Below are positions 24,761 to 36,635 of a stretch of 64,000 bases of DNA, piece after piece. A program made the translations under genes and the position numbers. This DNA is from Aquila chrysaetos chrysaetos. Lineage: Eukaryota > Chordata > Aves > Accipitriformes > Accipitridae. Under the pieces are notes generated by a model, which worked only from the letters and a program-made list of their open reading frames with translations, did not search any database and was not told the DNA's origin. Location: the NCBI RefSeq assembly GCF_900496995.4, contig NC_044006.1, positions 34,843,120 to 34,907,119 of the forward strand. The letters run 5' to 3'. Numbering within the stretch: position 1 is the first letter of the stretch; each line of letters starts with the position of its first letter.

Positions 24761-27700
24761 AATCTCAGCAGCGTGGTTCTTGCCAGGTTAGGGAATGTGT
24801 AACGGAGCAGCTGTTGGATATGCAGTGACAGTTACCACGACCACCATGGCTTTGCTGGCTGACAGCATGTCTCCCAAAGGGGGGTAAAGCATGGGCTACT
24901 CTAATCAGATGTTCATTCGGAGAAAAATGAACTTTCTGTCATTCAAGTCCTTGTGGGTACTGCAAAGAGAACAAAAGAATACAGTCATTAAAAAAAAAAA
25001 AGTCACTGGCTACTGACCTACCTGTCAATAAGCATTAAAGAAATGTGATGCTACTGCTGAGAAACTATCAAATTTGCTTTAAAGAGCAATGCTAATGTCA
25101 AATACAAAGTCAGAAGCGGTGTTGATTTGCAACAATCATGCTGGAAAACAAGAGATGCTTTTGGTTTTATTGTGAAGGAAAAATCCTCCACAACAGATAT
25201 TGCATTAACAAGGGAGAAAATCTGCTGCTGAAATAGGGAGAGAACAGAAGGGGGAAAAAGGTAGTTTTTCATTCTAGGCACAGTTTGGATATAGTATATT
25301 CCTCACAGTTCACAACAGTGATTAGGCTCCGGAAATTGGCAATAAACCCTGAGAAAGGATGAACATATTGTCAGAATAGTTGTTTTTTTGAAGAGGTGCG
25401 TTCAGTCTGACTCAGGGAGGAGCTGGAGTCTGCAGAAAAAGGGGAGTAGCAAGCACTAACATACTTCTAACTCATTGGAGTTAGAAACTGTGCTACTGTA
25501 CGTAAACCAACAATTTTTCTAGGAAGCATCTGCAAGACCCTCCTTAGAAGAAGACATGCACACATTGGTTCCATTTCTGCAGACTTAAATTCATACACTG
25601 TTTCAGAAAAGAGAAAGAGCTTTGTGGTCTCACTTCAGCTTTTACTGGTATTGATGTACATCAAAAATACCCTCCCAGGTTTTCACACACTATCAGTCAG
25701 AAGACTGCTGTAATTCTGTAAGTGCTGTGCTTTTCTGGCAAAGTGGTTTTGCCATAAACTCTTCTTAGCACTTTTTCATTCAGTTTCTCTCTCCTCTGTC
25801 ACTTACTTTAGACCACTTCTGACTTCTGCAGTAAAAAACTCCAACTTGTAGTGTATATAAACATGAATGATACGTGCTTAAAACAAGTGGTTCTTTTACT
25901 TCTGTCCATTCCGTAGTCATGTATGAAGCTTCTACATTTTTCTTGCATTTTGGTGGTTAGTCGGAAGGCCATATAGACATTTGGGCCTTTGGGAGAGATT
26001 CTTCCTGCTTTTCATTTGAAAGCAGGTCACTGCTCTTATTGATTTCTGGACTACCAGATATTGTATGTGTCAATGTCAAGTTTTAGGTCTCCTCTTGTGT
26101 TGGTATTGCTGATGAAGAATCCAGTATTTGGGTTGTATGGGGGCACACCTAGGTCATTTTACCATTAAAATTACCAGAGAACCAGAAATTCTCTCCTGTT
26201 TTCAACTAACAAATCTCACGGTTGTTCAAATACATTAGAAAGTTCATTTGTATAATTGTTTGGGGTTTTTTCCTTCTGGCATTTCCAGCAAAACTCAACA
26301 AAGGACTTCTTTTTTTCTTTTACTATTTTATAAGAACTAGGCTCATTCCTGGAATGTTAATATTAGTGTTACCCACCTGAGAGAAAAAAATTGAGATTAA
26401 GAAAGGGTGAGTTATTTTCTTGCAAATATGATGATGAATGATGACAAAAATGTCTATGAGGAAATATGTGTGTAGAAATTAAATGGTGTTTTATTTAAGA
26501 TTTTTATAATCTTTCTGAAATACAGCAAACCTTAAAAAATGTTGCCAAACTTTTAGCTAGAAATGTATGAATTTCTGTCCAGATCTTACTGTAAATGTTA
26601 AAATTAATTCTGACCCACTTTTGAAAGGAAAGATCTTATATTTTTCATATTAAAATTGTTGATATTTTAATATTACCAGGAAAATTTATTAATAAAGCTT
26701 ATATAACCAAATGCCATTTTGGTTGGGAAAACTATCTTATCCCTGTCAAGTAGCATTGGATATTTTGCAACATCCAGACGTGCAGACCAACAGCAGTCTC
26801 CTTGAGGAGAGGATCTCAGAAGATTCAGATCCTTTAAAACTGCTCAAACCTTCCCATAAAACTTAGGAATACAAACAACAGAATAAAGTGGGTGTGTTTA
26901 TTAATGACACTCTTTTTTTCCCCTCTTGACTTCCACTCTCTGGAGACTGCAGCAGAAACCGTGACCAGATAATTGCCTTTCAAATAAGTTCTTAAATTAA
27001 CCTTCTGTCCTGGAAAACATAAGCAAAACTAAGAATACCTTAAGCAACCCCAGACATTTCCAGATGTGCGCATGTATTTGGTGGGACAGGCACATACTAT
27101 TTCTTCAAAGCATAAATCAGTGTATTGAAAAAGGAAAAAGTAAACCTAATACTTGTATGTATAAATTTAAAAAGCAATCCGTGTAAGCAATCTAGGAACT
27201 GGTCATGCAGCTGACAAGGTTTTTGTCTGAAGTCTGCATATGAGGTGCAGTGTGTTGAATTTCCAGTCTGAAGTCCAGACAGAAGAGAAACTACTTCAAC
27301 AATTACATTCAGGTATGGAGAGAGAAATGGACTCATTCTTACTGACTGAGTGAGCTTGGCTTTGAATTGGCTATAGGAGCAAACTTTCTCCACTTGTGCC
27401 ATATCAACTTACCTTGGCCAAAGTTCAGTTTTTCCAGTAGAAATGGGACAAAGTTACCAATCAATCAGGTTCTCTGTAAGCCATCTTTATGTGGTTGAAT
27501 TGATTCTTTTGTCCTGTTAAGGCACCTTTCTGGTCTGCTTGGGAAGGAGCTCTGACAACATCATTGCTTTAAAAAGTCCAACAGCAAGGTAAACTCTGCC
27601 TACCTTTAGCAGCTGTCTTCTTCAGATTCTTTCATTGCCTCCTAAGTAGGGTCAGACTTTATTTGCCTCATGCCTGTGACCTACAGTACTCAGTGGTCTA

Positions 27701-30700
27701 CTCTTCACAGTCACAGGCTTTGAAAATTGTCACTAAATACTCACTTGATCTGTACTCGATTTGTGCGGCTGTCCTGAGGCAAGTGGCTTAAGGGCAGATA
27801 TGATTATTTCAGAGTTTTCTGACATCTGAATTGTAACATTCCAGGCAGTTTTTAACATAGTTTGCTTTTATGCTATATTATCTTTTAACAATAGCTGCCC
27901 ATTTTTTTGTATGTCATCTTTCTGATGCATCTGGTCTATATTTACCAAGGGATGGTCCTTCTTCAGCAGGAAATAAAAATGGCCCTATGAAGGGGCCATT
28001 CTGTAAGCTTCTTAAAATTGTGAGTCTAGAGGACAAGAAAGAGAGTAATAGAGGAGGCATGTTCATCAGGGAATGAAGAAGAGCAATAACTGACTTTTAA
28101 GTTCACCAGGATATCACACAGCTCTTGAGGTAACTAAAAGGGTTACTACCAATCCCTTCAAAGAAGTCATGTGGAACCTATAACCCAGCAGTAATTACAG
28201 TGGCCAGACAGCTCTGTTTTTTGGTGTGGGGGCAGGGATTTTTCCACTCATCCCACTCCATCAAGGCAGTGTATTAGGCCTTCTACTCAGCTGGAGGGGA
28301 GAACAAAGACAATTGCTGTCCTGATCCAAGCATTAGCATGCCGTTGTTTTCGTAGGCCATTAAATGTCTCCTGGAAGTTCCTGTTTATTGCTGAAGTGTC
28401 TTACTTTGTGAAAGCAATGATATGTTTAGTTTGTTTTGCAAAAAAACCCTCTGGAACCCAAAATCTAGTATCCCCCACTAGATTTGTAAAATTTACCAGC
28501 AATTACTCGAAACTCTAGAACATGCCAAGGCCAATGTATTGATGAAGCTGCAAAAACTAATATTAAGTGATGTGTTGCTTGGCTATGGCATATTGTCAGT
28601 GCTTCTAAGACCTTCCCTTCACAGTTCAGCACCTCAGTGTACCCTGCCAGAATGACCAAGCAACCACTCCATTTGTCCTGACAGTGTGTCCCCCTCTCCT
28701 CCTGTAGCTTCACAGATGCTCTAAACACAACATGCGTCAAGAACAACAGGAGTATTTGTTCTAACTGCCATGTCAGTCCATCAAACAAATATGCAATATG
28801 AAGTTACAGAATGGAGAGAAGTGATTTTAGGACTTTCTACTTCCCTGAGAAGAGGGATAGTAACCTGCGGTGCTTTGGGAAAACATTCCAGGAGGCAGTG
28901 GACTGGCCTGAGGAATAAGAGACACTTGAGGTAAGTACTCAGATAAAGGTTCTGGGTTTTGCTCTCAAGCCTCTTAATATAAATAAGAACATGTTGTATT
29001 GGTAAGGAGAGTGAACATTTCATGCACTCTAGTGAGTTTAGACCATGGCTGTCTGTCAGCATAAATGCACTGATAATTTTTTCTAGTTTAACCCTATTTT
29101 GGTGATAGTTTCGATTTGACTCATTATTACTCATTGAAAGACTTAAAGTGATGTAAACCTTCAGAGTTATGAGAGATGTTATGTGATCTCATCAGTCGTT
29201 TTGTGTTTGCAATGTATACTGTAACTTTAATTTTTGGTAATTTGAATTATAGTTAAATGGCCAAAGTATCTGAGCTTCCTATCAAAGTTTAATTATAAAT
29301 TGTTACAAAAATGAGTAAGTTACATGAAGCTGATTAGCAAAGCTTGTGGAAAAAGCTTTTGGCAAGAGGGTAGCTTAGGACATATTTTATGGGCTTGTCC
29401 AGAAGTAGCATATTTTTGGAAAAAAGATAATTAGGGTAATTAGGAAAATTGTAAGTAAGACAGGCTATTTGTGTTGAGTAGCAGTACAGGAAAAAACAGG
29501 AAAAAACAGTGTCTGATGAAAGGTGGCACATTTTTTTCTTCTTACTAAGTTTCCTTTTTATTGTATGGAACATTTTGAGTTTGTGTTGCCTTGAGAGAAA
29601 AATGTAGGAAGCTGAGAGATTTTTCTTTGGTACAGGAGGACAGAGGCAGAGAAAGAGGAAGAAAAGAATAGAGAAGACATTGGCATAAAATAATAGTTGG
29701 CATCATCAAATCAGTAATGTATGAACCTCCTAGTTTGAATAAGCACTCAATATTTTCATAGGTTTACCATTTCAAATGTTTGTGTTTGAGTGGGAGTAAC
29801 ATTTTGTATTTATCTGGTTATGTCTGGTCTTATTTTTGACATGAAATATTTGTGTTATGTGTGTTATCTGAACTTTGGGAAGTATACTCAAAATACAGTG
29901 ACAATAGTGGTTCTGTGAGGCTTGCTGAAATCACATAAGCTCTGTGCCCTTTGGATAAGATCATTTCTCATCTCATTTTTTGAAGATTTGCCTGTTTTCC
30001 TAAAATACTGAATAGCCTGTGTCAAATTCTGGTCTTCAGTGCAACAATCGTGTCCTGTTTTGGGACCACTGATTAGTCATGCAGCAGGGAGCAGAATTTG
30101 TTGCTGTGTGTTTGCTCTTCTGTTGCTGTTCCTTCATATTCTCCATGATTTGTTTGACAGCACATTAGGAAGAAGTCTTATCTAGTGGTTCATTTAAAAG
30201 AACAATGTACTTCAGTTTGTTGAGGAAATAACTACTACTGCTAATTTGAAAATCCTAACTGTCCCAAGATGAATCCCCAACAGTTGGTTGCCTTACACAC
30301 TAATGCTCAGTGGAAGAAAAATCTGTGCTACAGACAGCTACCACATCAGAAATAATTCGAAACTGCAAGAAAGAGAAAAATAAAAATAACTGAAGCTCCA
30401 GACAAATTGGCAGGCTGGGTTGTGTAAATAAAATGGCCAGCTAATTGTATTCCCTGGTGAATCCAGTCCAAATGGACCAGACGGGTTGAGTGCATAATAG
30501 AACACATGCACCACAGTTTGAAAATCTCTGGGAATACTGAGCTGTCTTGTGCCACCCCTGATGGAGCTGAAATTGTAGCGAACAGAATGCTGGAACCATG
30601 TTGTATTATCAGAGGACGTGGAACCACTTATTTGAACTAAACACTTAGTGCTGTCATGCTGGTGTGACAGAAAATGGCACTAAAGCACAGCTGAGTGGCT

Positions 30701-33700
30701 ATTTTTGTCTGGATAAATACTCCGGTTTGTCAAGCTCTGTCTTCAGATCTGCTAAAGCACAAAGGTAGAGTTCAAAATTAGACGTTAACAACTTTAGTTT
30801 ATGTTAGCTCAGGAAGAAGTATCACCTTTTTTTTTTTTTTTTCCCTGTGTGCAATTCCAAATGTCTAATAAATTAAAGTAACAGGTCTCAGGTTATTCAA
30901 AGAGGATACTTTAGCCTGTGTTTCATATTGTATTCCATAAAAGCAAATTTTGTATAGTTACTTGTTACTTGATTTCAGTTCATCAGTTTCTGGCATTGCT
31001 GGTTGTGGATGTAGTCTCCAGTTTAAAAGGCATCCCTTGTTAAGAGATGGTCTTCACTATATAAGTATGACCATAGTTCCCACTGATAAAATTATCCGTA
31101 CTGTGCTGGTGCACTTAGGGTATTTGCTTTTGTGTTCCAAAACTAACAGCAAAGTATAAAAAAGATAGAGGTTACAGATCTAAAGATTACTGGCTGAGCA
31201 ACCAGGCTTAGGATATAAGTGGGAGTTCAGGGTTTCCATTCTTCAACTAAAAGTCTAAATTTATTGCTTGCTTAATAATTCTTTGGCAGCTTTTTGTCGT
31301 TAAACTTGGCTTAAGTTGGAGTTCAGGTAGATGGGGGAAAATCATAAATTTAGGGTTCGTGATTCTCTGAAGCATTTTCTGCAAATGTGTAAAGATGGAC
31401 CATTATCCCAAGACATGTTCATGGCACCTTGCAGCTGGGGAATGCTCTGTGGCAAGGTGAAGAGGATCAGTGTGAGGCTGTTGTCTAGTGTCAGGGTGAA
31501 GAGCCAATAAAGAGTAGGTGGATGGTAGAGAAGTACTTCAGGCATATCTCAAGGCACCCCAGGGGCATAGTTGTCAGGATACAAAACTGAACAGGGAGCC
31601 TCAGTATATGGGCTACCCATACGGAAGGACTGTGCTTCTGTGCAGGAAATCTCCTGGCTTTCTGGCAGGACTGCTCGAGTGGAAATTTTTTGTCTGATCA
31701 ATAATCAGAACTAGAAGTTTAAACTGAGGTAGTACATAGACTTAGAGAAAGGGCTCAATAATACTGCCTTGAGTATAGCTAGTGGGTGTTCTTGCTAGGC
31801 CTGCAATTGAATGCTGCTGATGTTGCCTTGAAGCCAGAAGCAGTATGCCCTGGGAGAGCAACGGGAAAAGATGAAAACAACGTTTTGCATCTCTGGTCCC
31901 CTAAAGGCAGCGCTCTCGAACTTTCACTACCTTCTTCCTGCAAATGAAGAGAAAGTGGTTTGGTCACTGAAGAGTAGTTCTCTCTTCCTCTTTGTTTTCT
32001 TTCTTTTCATTTGAACTATTCTTTGCCTGCAGCTGATCTGTGTCATATAAATAGTGGTATCCAAGATACCGAAGTTAAAAGTTGAATATTGCTTTAAAAA
32101 CATGGCTTATTCAAAACTTTTTACCCTTACAATTTTAAGAATTTTTATAACCCATTTTTAAACTTCGTAACACTCGTACTGATTCACAAGAGGTGTCTCT
32201 GAATTTTTAGGTCAAAGTATATTAAGAGGTAGAATATCTTCTAAAAAGTTTTCTTTCTGAATGAGGCATACATCGTACAGCTGGATTGTGCATGAATATC
32301 TGTGGGTAAATTTTGACCTCTAGTCAGACTTGAGCTGACTTCTGGGAAATCTCCTCCTGCTCATTGTCTCGTAAAAGTATTGCCAGGCAGAAACTGAATA
32401 AAATAAAAGTTCAAAATCAATAGATTTAATATATTAACATATTTTTAGGGTTCTAGGATGGAAGGATTTTCTTCAGTTGTATTTCCTTGGTTTCACTGAA
32501 GATAAATAGGATTAATAGCTAAGGCCAAGATCTGCCAAGTATTTTTAAGTACATTTGGTTAAATCCTCTATATATTTTATGATTTTAAAATATATTAGCT
32601 GGATGCCTACCACAATTCTTGAATATAAATATTCAGTGCAACACTGTTGGCCATTCTAGTAGCTGGATAATGTACATACACAGAGGAGTACTGAGCTATT
32701 ACAGGCGTAGCAGCATTGTTGTTCGTGGCATTGCTCATGGCGTTGCTGAAAAAAAACCAGGAAGCCAGGTTGAAGATAGGAAGGGGGCAAACAGGAAGTG
32801 TGATGGAGAATCAAAATAGTTTGTGTCCATTTTAGTTGTCAGTATTTTTTAATGTTGATAATTGGAAAGGAATTTTAAAAGTAATATGCATAGTTGACAT
32901 TAACAGTGCCTGGTTTATAGCGATAGTTATAAATACCTTGATATATTTAGCTTATCAGAAAAAGAAGACTAAGATGAGGATTGGTCCTCACCAGCATGCA
33001 GTAAACTATTGGGAGAAAGTATATGATGATTCATGCTGTATGAACCCAGTAGAGAAATACATTACAAGATTCAGAGCCTAGAAACGAAAGCAAGACAAAT
33101 GAAAATGAGCAGCATCGTCTAGTTTTTAACAAGACAAGTAATGGATTCAGTATTAGTCACTTTTCCAATCAAAATGTTTATTTTCTTGCTGAATATCCTG
33201 TAGCTCAAACAGAAACTGTAGTCTTCTTGGCTCAGGAAATCGGCCACAGTAGTCAGAATGATTCCTTCAAAATATGTATATAAATACATGAAACTAGTGG
33301 AATGTGTGTATAATCTGTAATAGATTCATTACCCATCTAAATCAAGAGACCTTGACAACACTGCTAGAAGCAGCAGTGGTTCTGCAAGAATGCTTGACTT
33401 GAGAATATCTAATTGTACTCCTATCTCAAATATGTAATTTTTCACTTTTCTACATTGTATTTAGGCACAATATTCTTTCTTTAGTCTTTAACAATTATCC
33501 AGGTTAATACAAAAGTTATTTATATTACAGTTCTTGTCACAGTGTAAATATGCTTAGCGTTAGGATGGCCTGATACGCCTTTAGCTTTCAGATATAGGAA
33601 GCCATACAGTTTGAAATTCTTCCTGGCTGAGTCTGCTTTGAGGCTAACTTTTTTTAAAAAGCAGCAAAACAAATAAAATCCATCTGTTTTGTGGAAAAAA

Positions 33701-35236
33701 CCTAGGGAAAAATATGTTGTTTTCACTGTGTATTTGTTTGCTTAACTGCTGCTTTGCTGAGAAATTCTGTTGCCTTAATGTTTTCAAACAGCACTTCGCA
33801 ATTTTCAGAGATTTTACTGTGTGCAAATCTGTTCAAGATTGATGGCATTTTAGTTGATGCATGTAGGGAATGTATATTCAAAACAAATATGTCTTACCAT
33901 TTTACTTTTTCCTGCATGTTCTATTTCCAGAACCAGAAAGGTACTGAAATAAACTGGAGTCTTTCTGCCTGTGGGATATTCATCCCTGCTTATGCACACA
34001 GCTCCATTTTGTGCAGGTCAGAAAACAAAATGCAATTATTTGAGCAAATCAGAGTACAAGACCCTGATCAATTTAGTTTTGACTGACTCTTATCATCAGG
34101 TCAAAAGGGAGTGGTCTGACACTATAGCGTATGCACACCTAAAAAATCAGATTGAAAACCACTGATTTCATTACGGATTTTTTGTTCTGACCTGTAGTTT
34201 GAATATCTACATAATAACTTTGTTGTTCATTTATTCTGATAATGCAGTTACTTATTTATTTTTTAAGGAGAACCAAATGCTAATACTTTGAGGCAATTGA
34301 CTTGTAAATTTTTATTAAAGTTTTTGGTTTCACCTTTGAACAGGAAATAGACTCCTCTGCTACAAGGCTGCATGTTGTAACTAGTAACACTGACAGATAC
34401 CATGTCAGAATTGCTGTATGTTCCTCAGGACAAACCCAAAGCAAGTGTAAACTTCATTATGTATTGTGCTCTGTACACAGTTGTACACAGCTTTTCCACA
34501 GGCTAGACAGACATTTCCAAATGAATTTGTTGAGATGGTGCACTCCTGAATTACATGATGCCAACCTAGAAAATTGACAGGAAGCAATTATTCAGATTCT
34601 TCTAAATTTTTAATTTTTAAAGCACATTGTTATGTTTTTCTCTACTAGGTAGGGTAAAGCATCTTCCTGGCAATACTGGAATGCCCTGAGGATCCCCAAA
34701 AGCCTTTTAAAGAATATTTTATTTACTGTGAGGAGGACTCGAGATAACCCTTTTAGGTGTCTGCAAGATTTGTAAAGTATGGGGAGAACAGATTGGCAGT
34801 GGATGCCTTCATCTCAGGCTTTACTGTGTAAGGTTTAATGTGTATGGTTTCAGGCTACTGGCGATACTGTGAGCATTGAGTGCCATTGTAACATTAGTGT
34901 TGATGACATGGGAGCTAGTATGCATGGCTGAGGCTGAGTACTGTAGATGCAGATCCACCTGAAACTCAGTAGCTTGCTTTCTTCCCTGCTGCTCTGTGGT
35001 TCCCAGCAATCTTGTTTTACATACTAAGTCCAAAGAAAGAGGTGCTGGGCAAAGCCTTATTGTGGTGCTACTCATTTGAAGAGGTGCCATGAATATAGTT
35101 TGTCTTTTTGGTATTTGGTTGGACAGACAGAACTTGTGGGAAAGCACTCCTTGTTTATTTGCAAACAAAAGTAAACTTGCTTTCATTTTACATCGAGAAG
35201 CAAGTTTTCTTACCAGTGACCAACCTTTGGTAGCAG
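24761..35236. other. Intergenic sequence, no supported gene
   Basis: AT-rich DNA without a recognisable exon on either strand. It contains a 16-base T run at 30827-30842 and a small AGGAAAAAAC direct repeat near 29489-29509. Open frames of about 100 codons (28465-28788, 28781-29134, 34821-35186) lack known domains and look like chance. Confidence 0.65.
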
Positions 35237-35242
35237 GTAGAA
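35237..35242. repeat. Left target site duplication of the solo LTR
   Basis: GTAGAA directly precedes the TG of the LTR. An identical copy follows the terminal CA at 35647-35652. An intact duplication shows that insertion boundaries are unaltered. Confidence 0.88.
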
Positions 35243-35646
35243 TGTGGACACATATTTAGCTAACGTCGGTCGCAAGAGCATTGCAGACACCTTTAGAAGA
35301 CCTTGAACAGAATAAACAAGAAGACAAAAAAAGAAAGATGATAATAAAGGCAATTAGAACACAGGTGTGCATTCCGTGATAAAGGGAACTTGGCACAAAA
35401 AACCTCAATTCGGCAGTTTATCTCGACCAATTAGACTGAGACAAGCTTCGCATGTTTAAGTTGATATAACCAATTATATCTTATGTTTATGCGCGTGTAC
35501 AGAGTTGATATAACCAATCATATTTTATGCTTGTGCACGTGTACAGTGACTTTGCAGAATATGTGACTATAAATATGTGTGTGTTTTAGCAATAAAGGGT
35601 TGTCTGCTTTCAACTTTACAGGCGTCCGTCTACTTCAATCTCCTCA
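35243..35646 (+). mobile_element. Solo LTR of an endogenous retrovirus
   Basis: A 404-bp solo LTR starting TGTGGACA and ending TCTCCTCA, flanked on both sides by the identical 6-base sequence GTAGAA (35237-35242 and 35647-35652). Inside, in plus orientation, are three CCAAT boxes (35427, 35470, 35514), a TATAAAT box at 35568-35574 and an AATAAA signal at 35591-35596, as expected of U3 and R. No internal retroviral sequence lies on either side, so recombination between the two LTRs has removed the provirus. The 6-bp duplication fits class II (ERVK-like) elements. The family name is not known to me. Confidence 0.88.
35460..35547 (+). repeat. 44-bp tandem duplication in the LTR U3
   Basis: Two adjacent 44-bp units (35460-35503 and 35504-35547), each starting GTTGATATAACCAAT, differing at only a few positions. 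Each carries one CCAAT box. Repeated enhancer units of this kind are common in retroviral U3 regions. Confidence 0.9.
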
Positions 35647-35652
35647 GTAGAA
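35647..35652. repeat. Right target site duplication of the solo LTR
   Basis: GTAGAA directly follows the terminal CA of the LTR and is identical to the copy at 35237-35242. Confidence 0.88.
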
Positions 35653-36410
35653 GATCTCTGTGAGGAAGAGTGTGGCAAAAGAGCCATCTGAGTTGGCACA
35701 AGAAATGGGATTGAATTTGGGCATGCATATCATTGGAAATTAAAAGGTTTTTAACTTTAAGAGGAGTGAGCTCTGGAACAACCTCTTTAAAATATTAATG
35801 GAGAGAGCAAACTGGGTTGATTTTAAAGAGGACATTTCATCAGTTCTTGAACAGGATTATAGGGCCCAGCTGCCTTCCACAGCAGGAGTCTGACATGAGT
35901 CATGAGTAACATAAGAAGACACTTTTGAGATCTGTATGTTACCAGTTATTGTAGTTCTGATTCTGCCTCATCTGTTTTCTTCCAATTCTTCTGTTTTGGG
36001 GATCCCACTTCAGCTCAGCTAACTGAATAGTAGACCCACTACATTTGCGTTCCTTATATAAATACATTTTCACAAAGGAACAAGTTCTGCACAGCAGGAT
36101 CAGAGCAATTCTACAGTCCTCAGATCTGTCAGCACAGAGCAGGTTTCTTTCTCGGCTTAATATGAAAACCCATAATCAAGGGGATAGAGTGCTGTTTAAG
36201 AACATTTGGCCAGGCAACAAAAATGTAGTCATTCTGCTTAAATGGCATTCAGAACCATCGGAGATGCTTTTGCTTCAGGTATTTGAAGAAAGATTTTATG
36301 AAAAATATGGGTTTTAAGTAACAACTTAATATTGATCTCTCTTTTGTGAATGAGTAATGAAGTCAGAAGTTGACTGTGCCTAATTAAAGTATGGATTCAT
36401 TCAGTTTAAT

Positions 36411-36635
36411 CACAGAATGGTAGAAATGTTGTTTGGAAGGAACCTATGGAGGTCACCTAGTCCAGCCTCCTGCTCAAGGTGGGATGATTTTCAATGCTAG
36501 AGCAGGTCAGCTGTGGTGTTGTCAAGTTGAGTCTTGATAACATCCAAGGATGGAGATGTGTAGCTTCTCTCAGTAGCCTATTCCAGAGCTACACTGCCCT
36601 GCTAGTAAAGAAGTCTTTCCTAATGTCTCTCATTA
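36411..36635 (-). mobile_element. CR1 LINE 3' end fragment
   Basis: About 225 bp in antisense orientation relative to the plus strand. It begins with CACAGAATGG, the reverse complement of the CR1 terminal ATTCTGTG-type repeat, and continues with the typical GGAAGGAACCT, GGAGGTCACCTAGTCC and CCTATTCCAGAG words. It is 5'-truncated, as most avian CR1 copies are, and fairly diverged, so it is an old insertion. No coding capacity remains. Confidence 0.9.
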
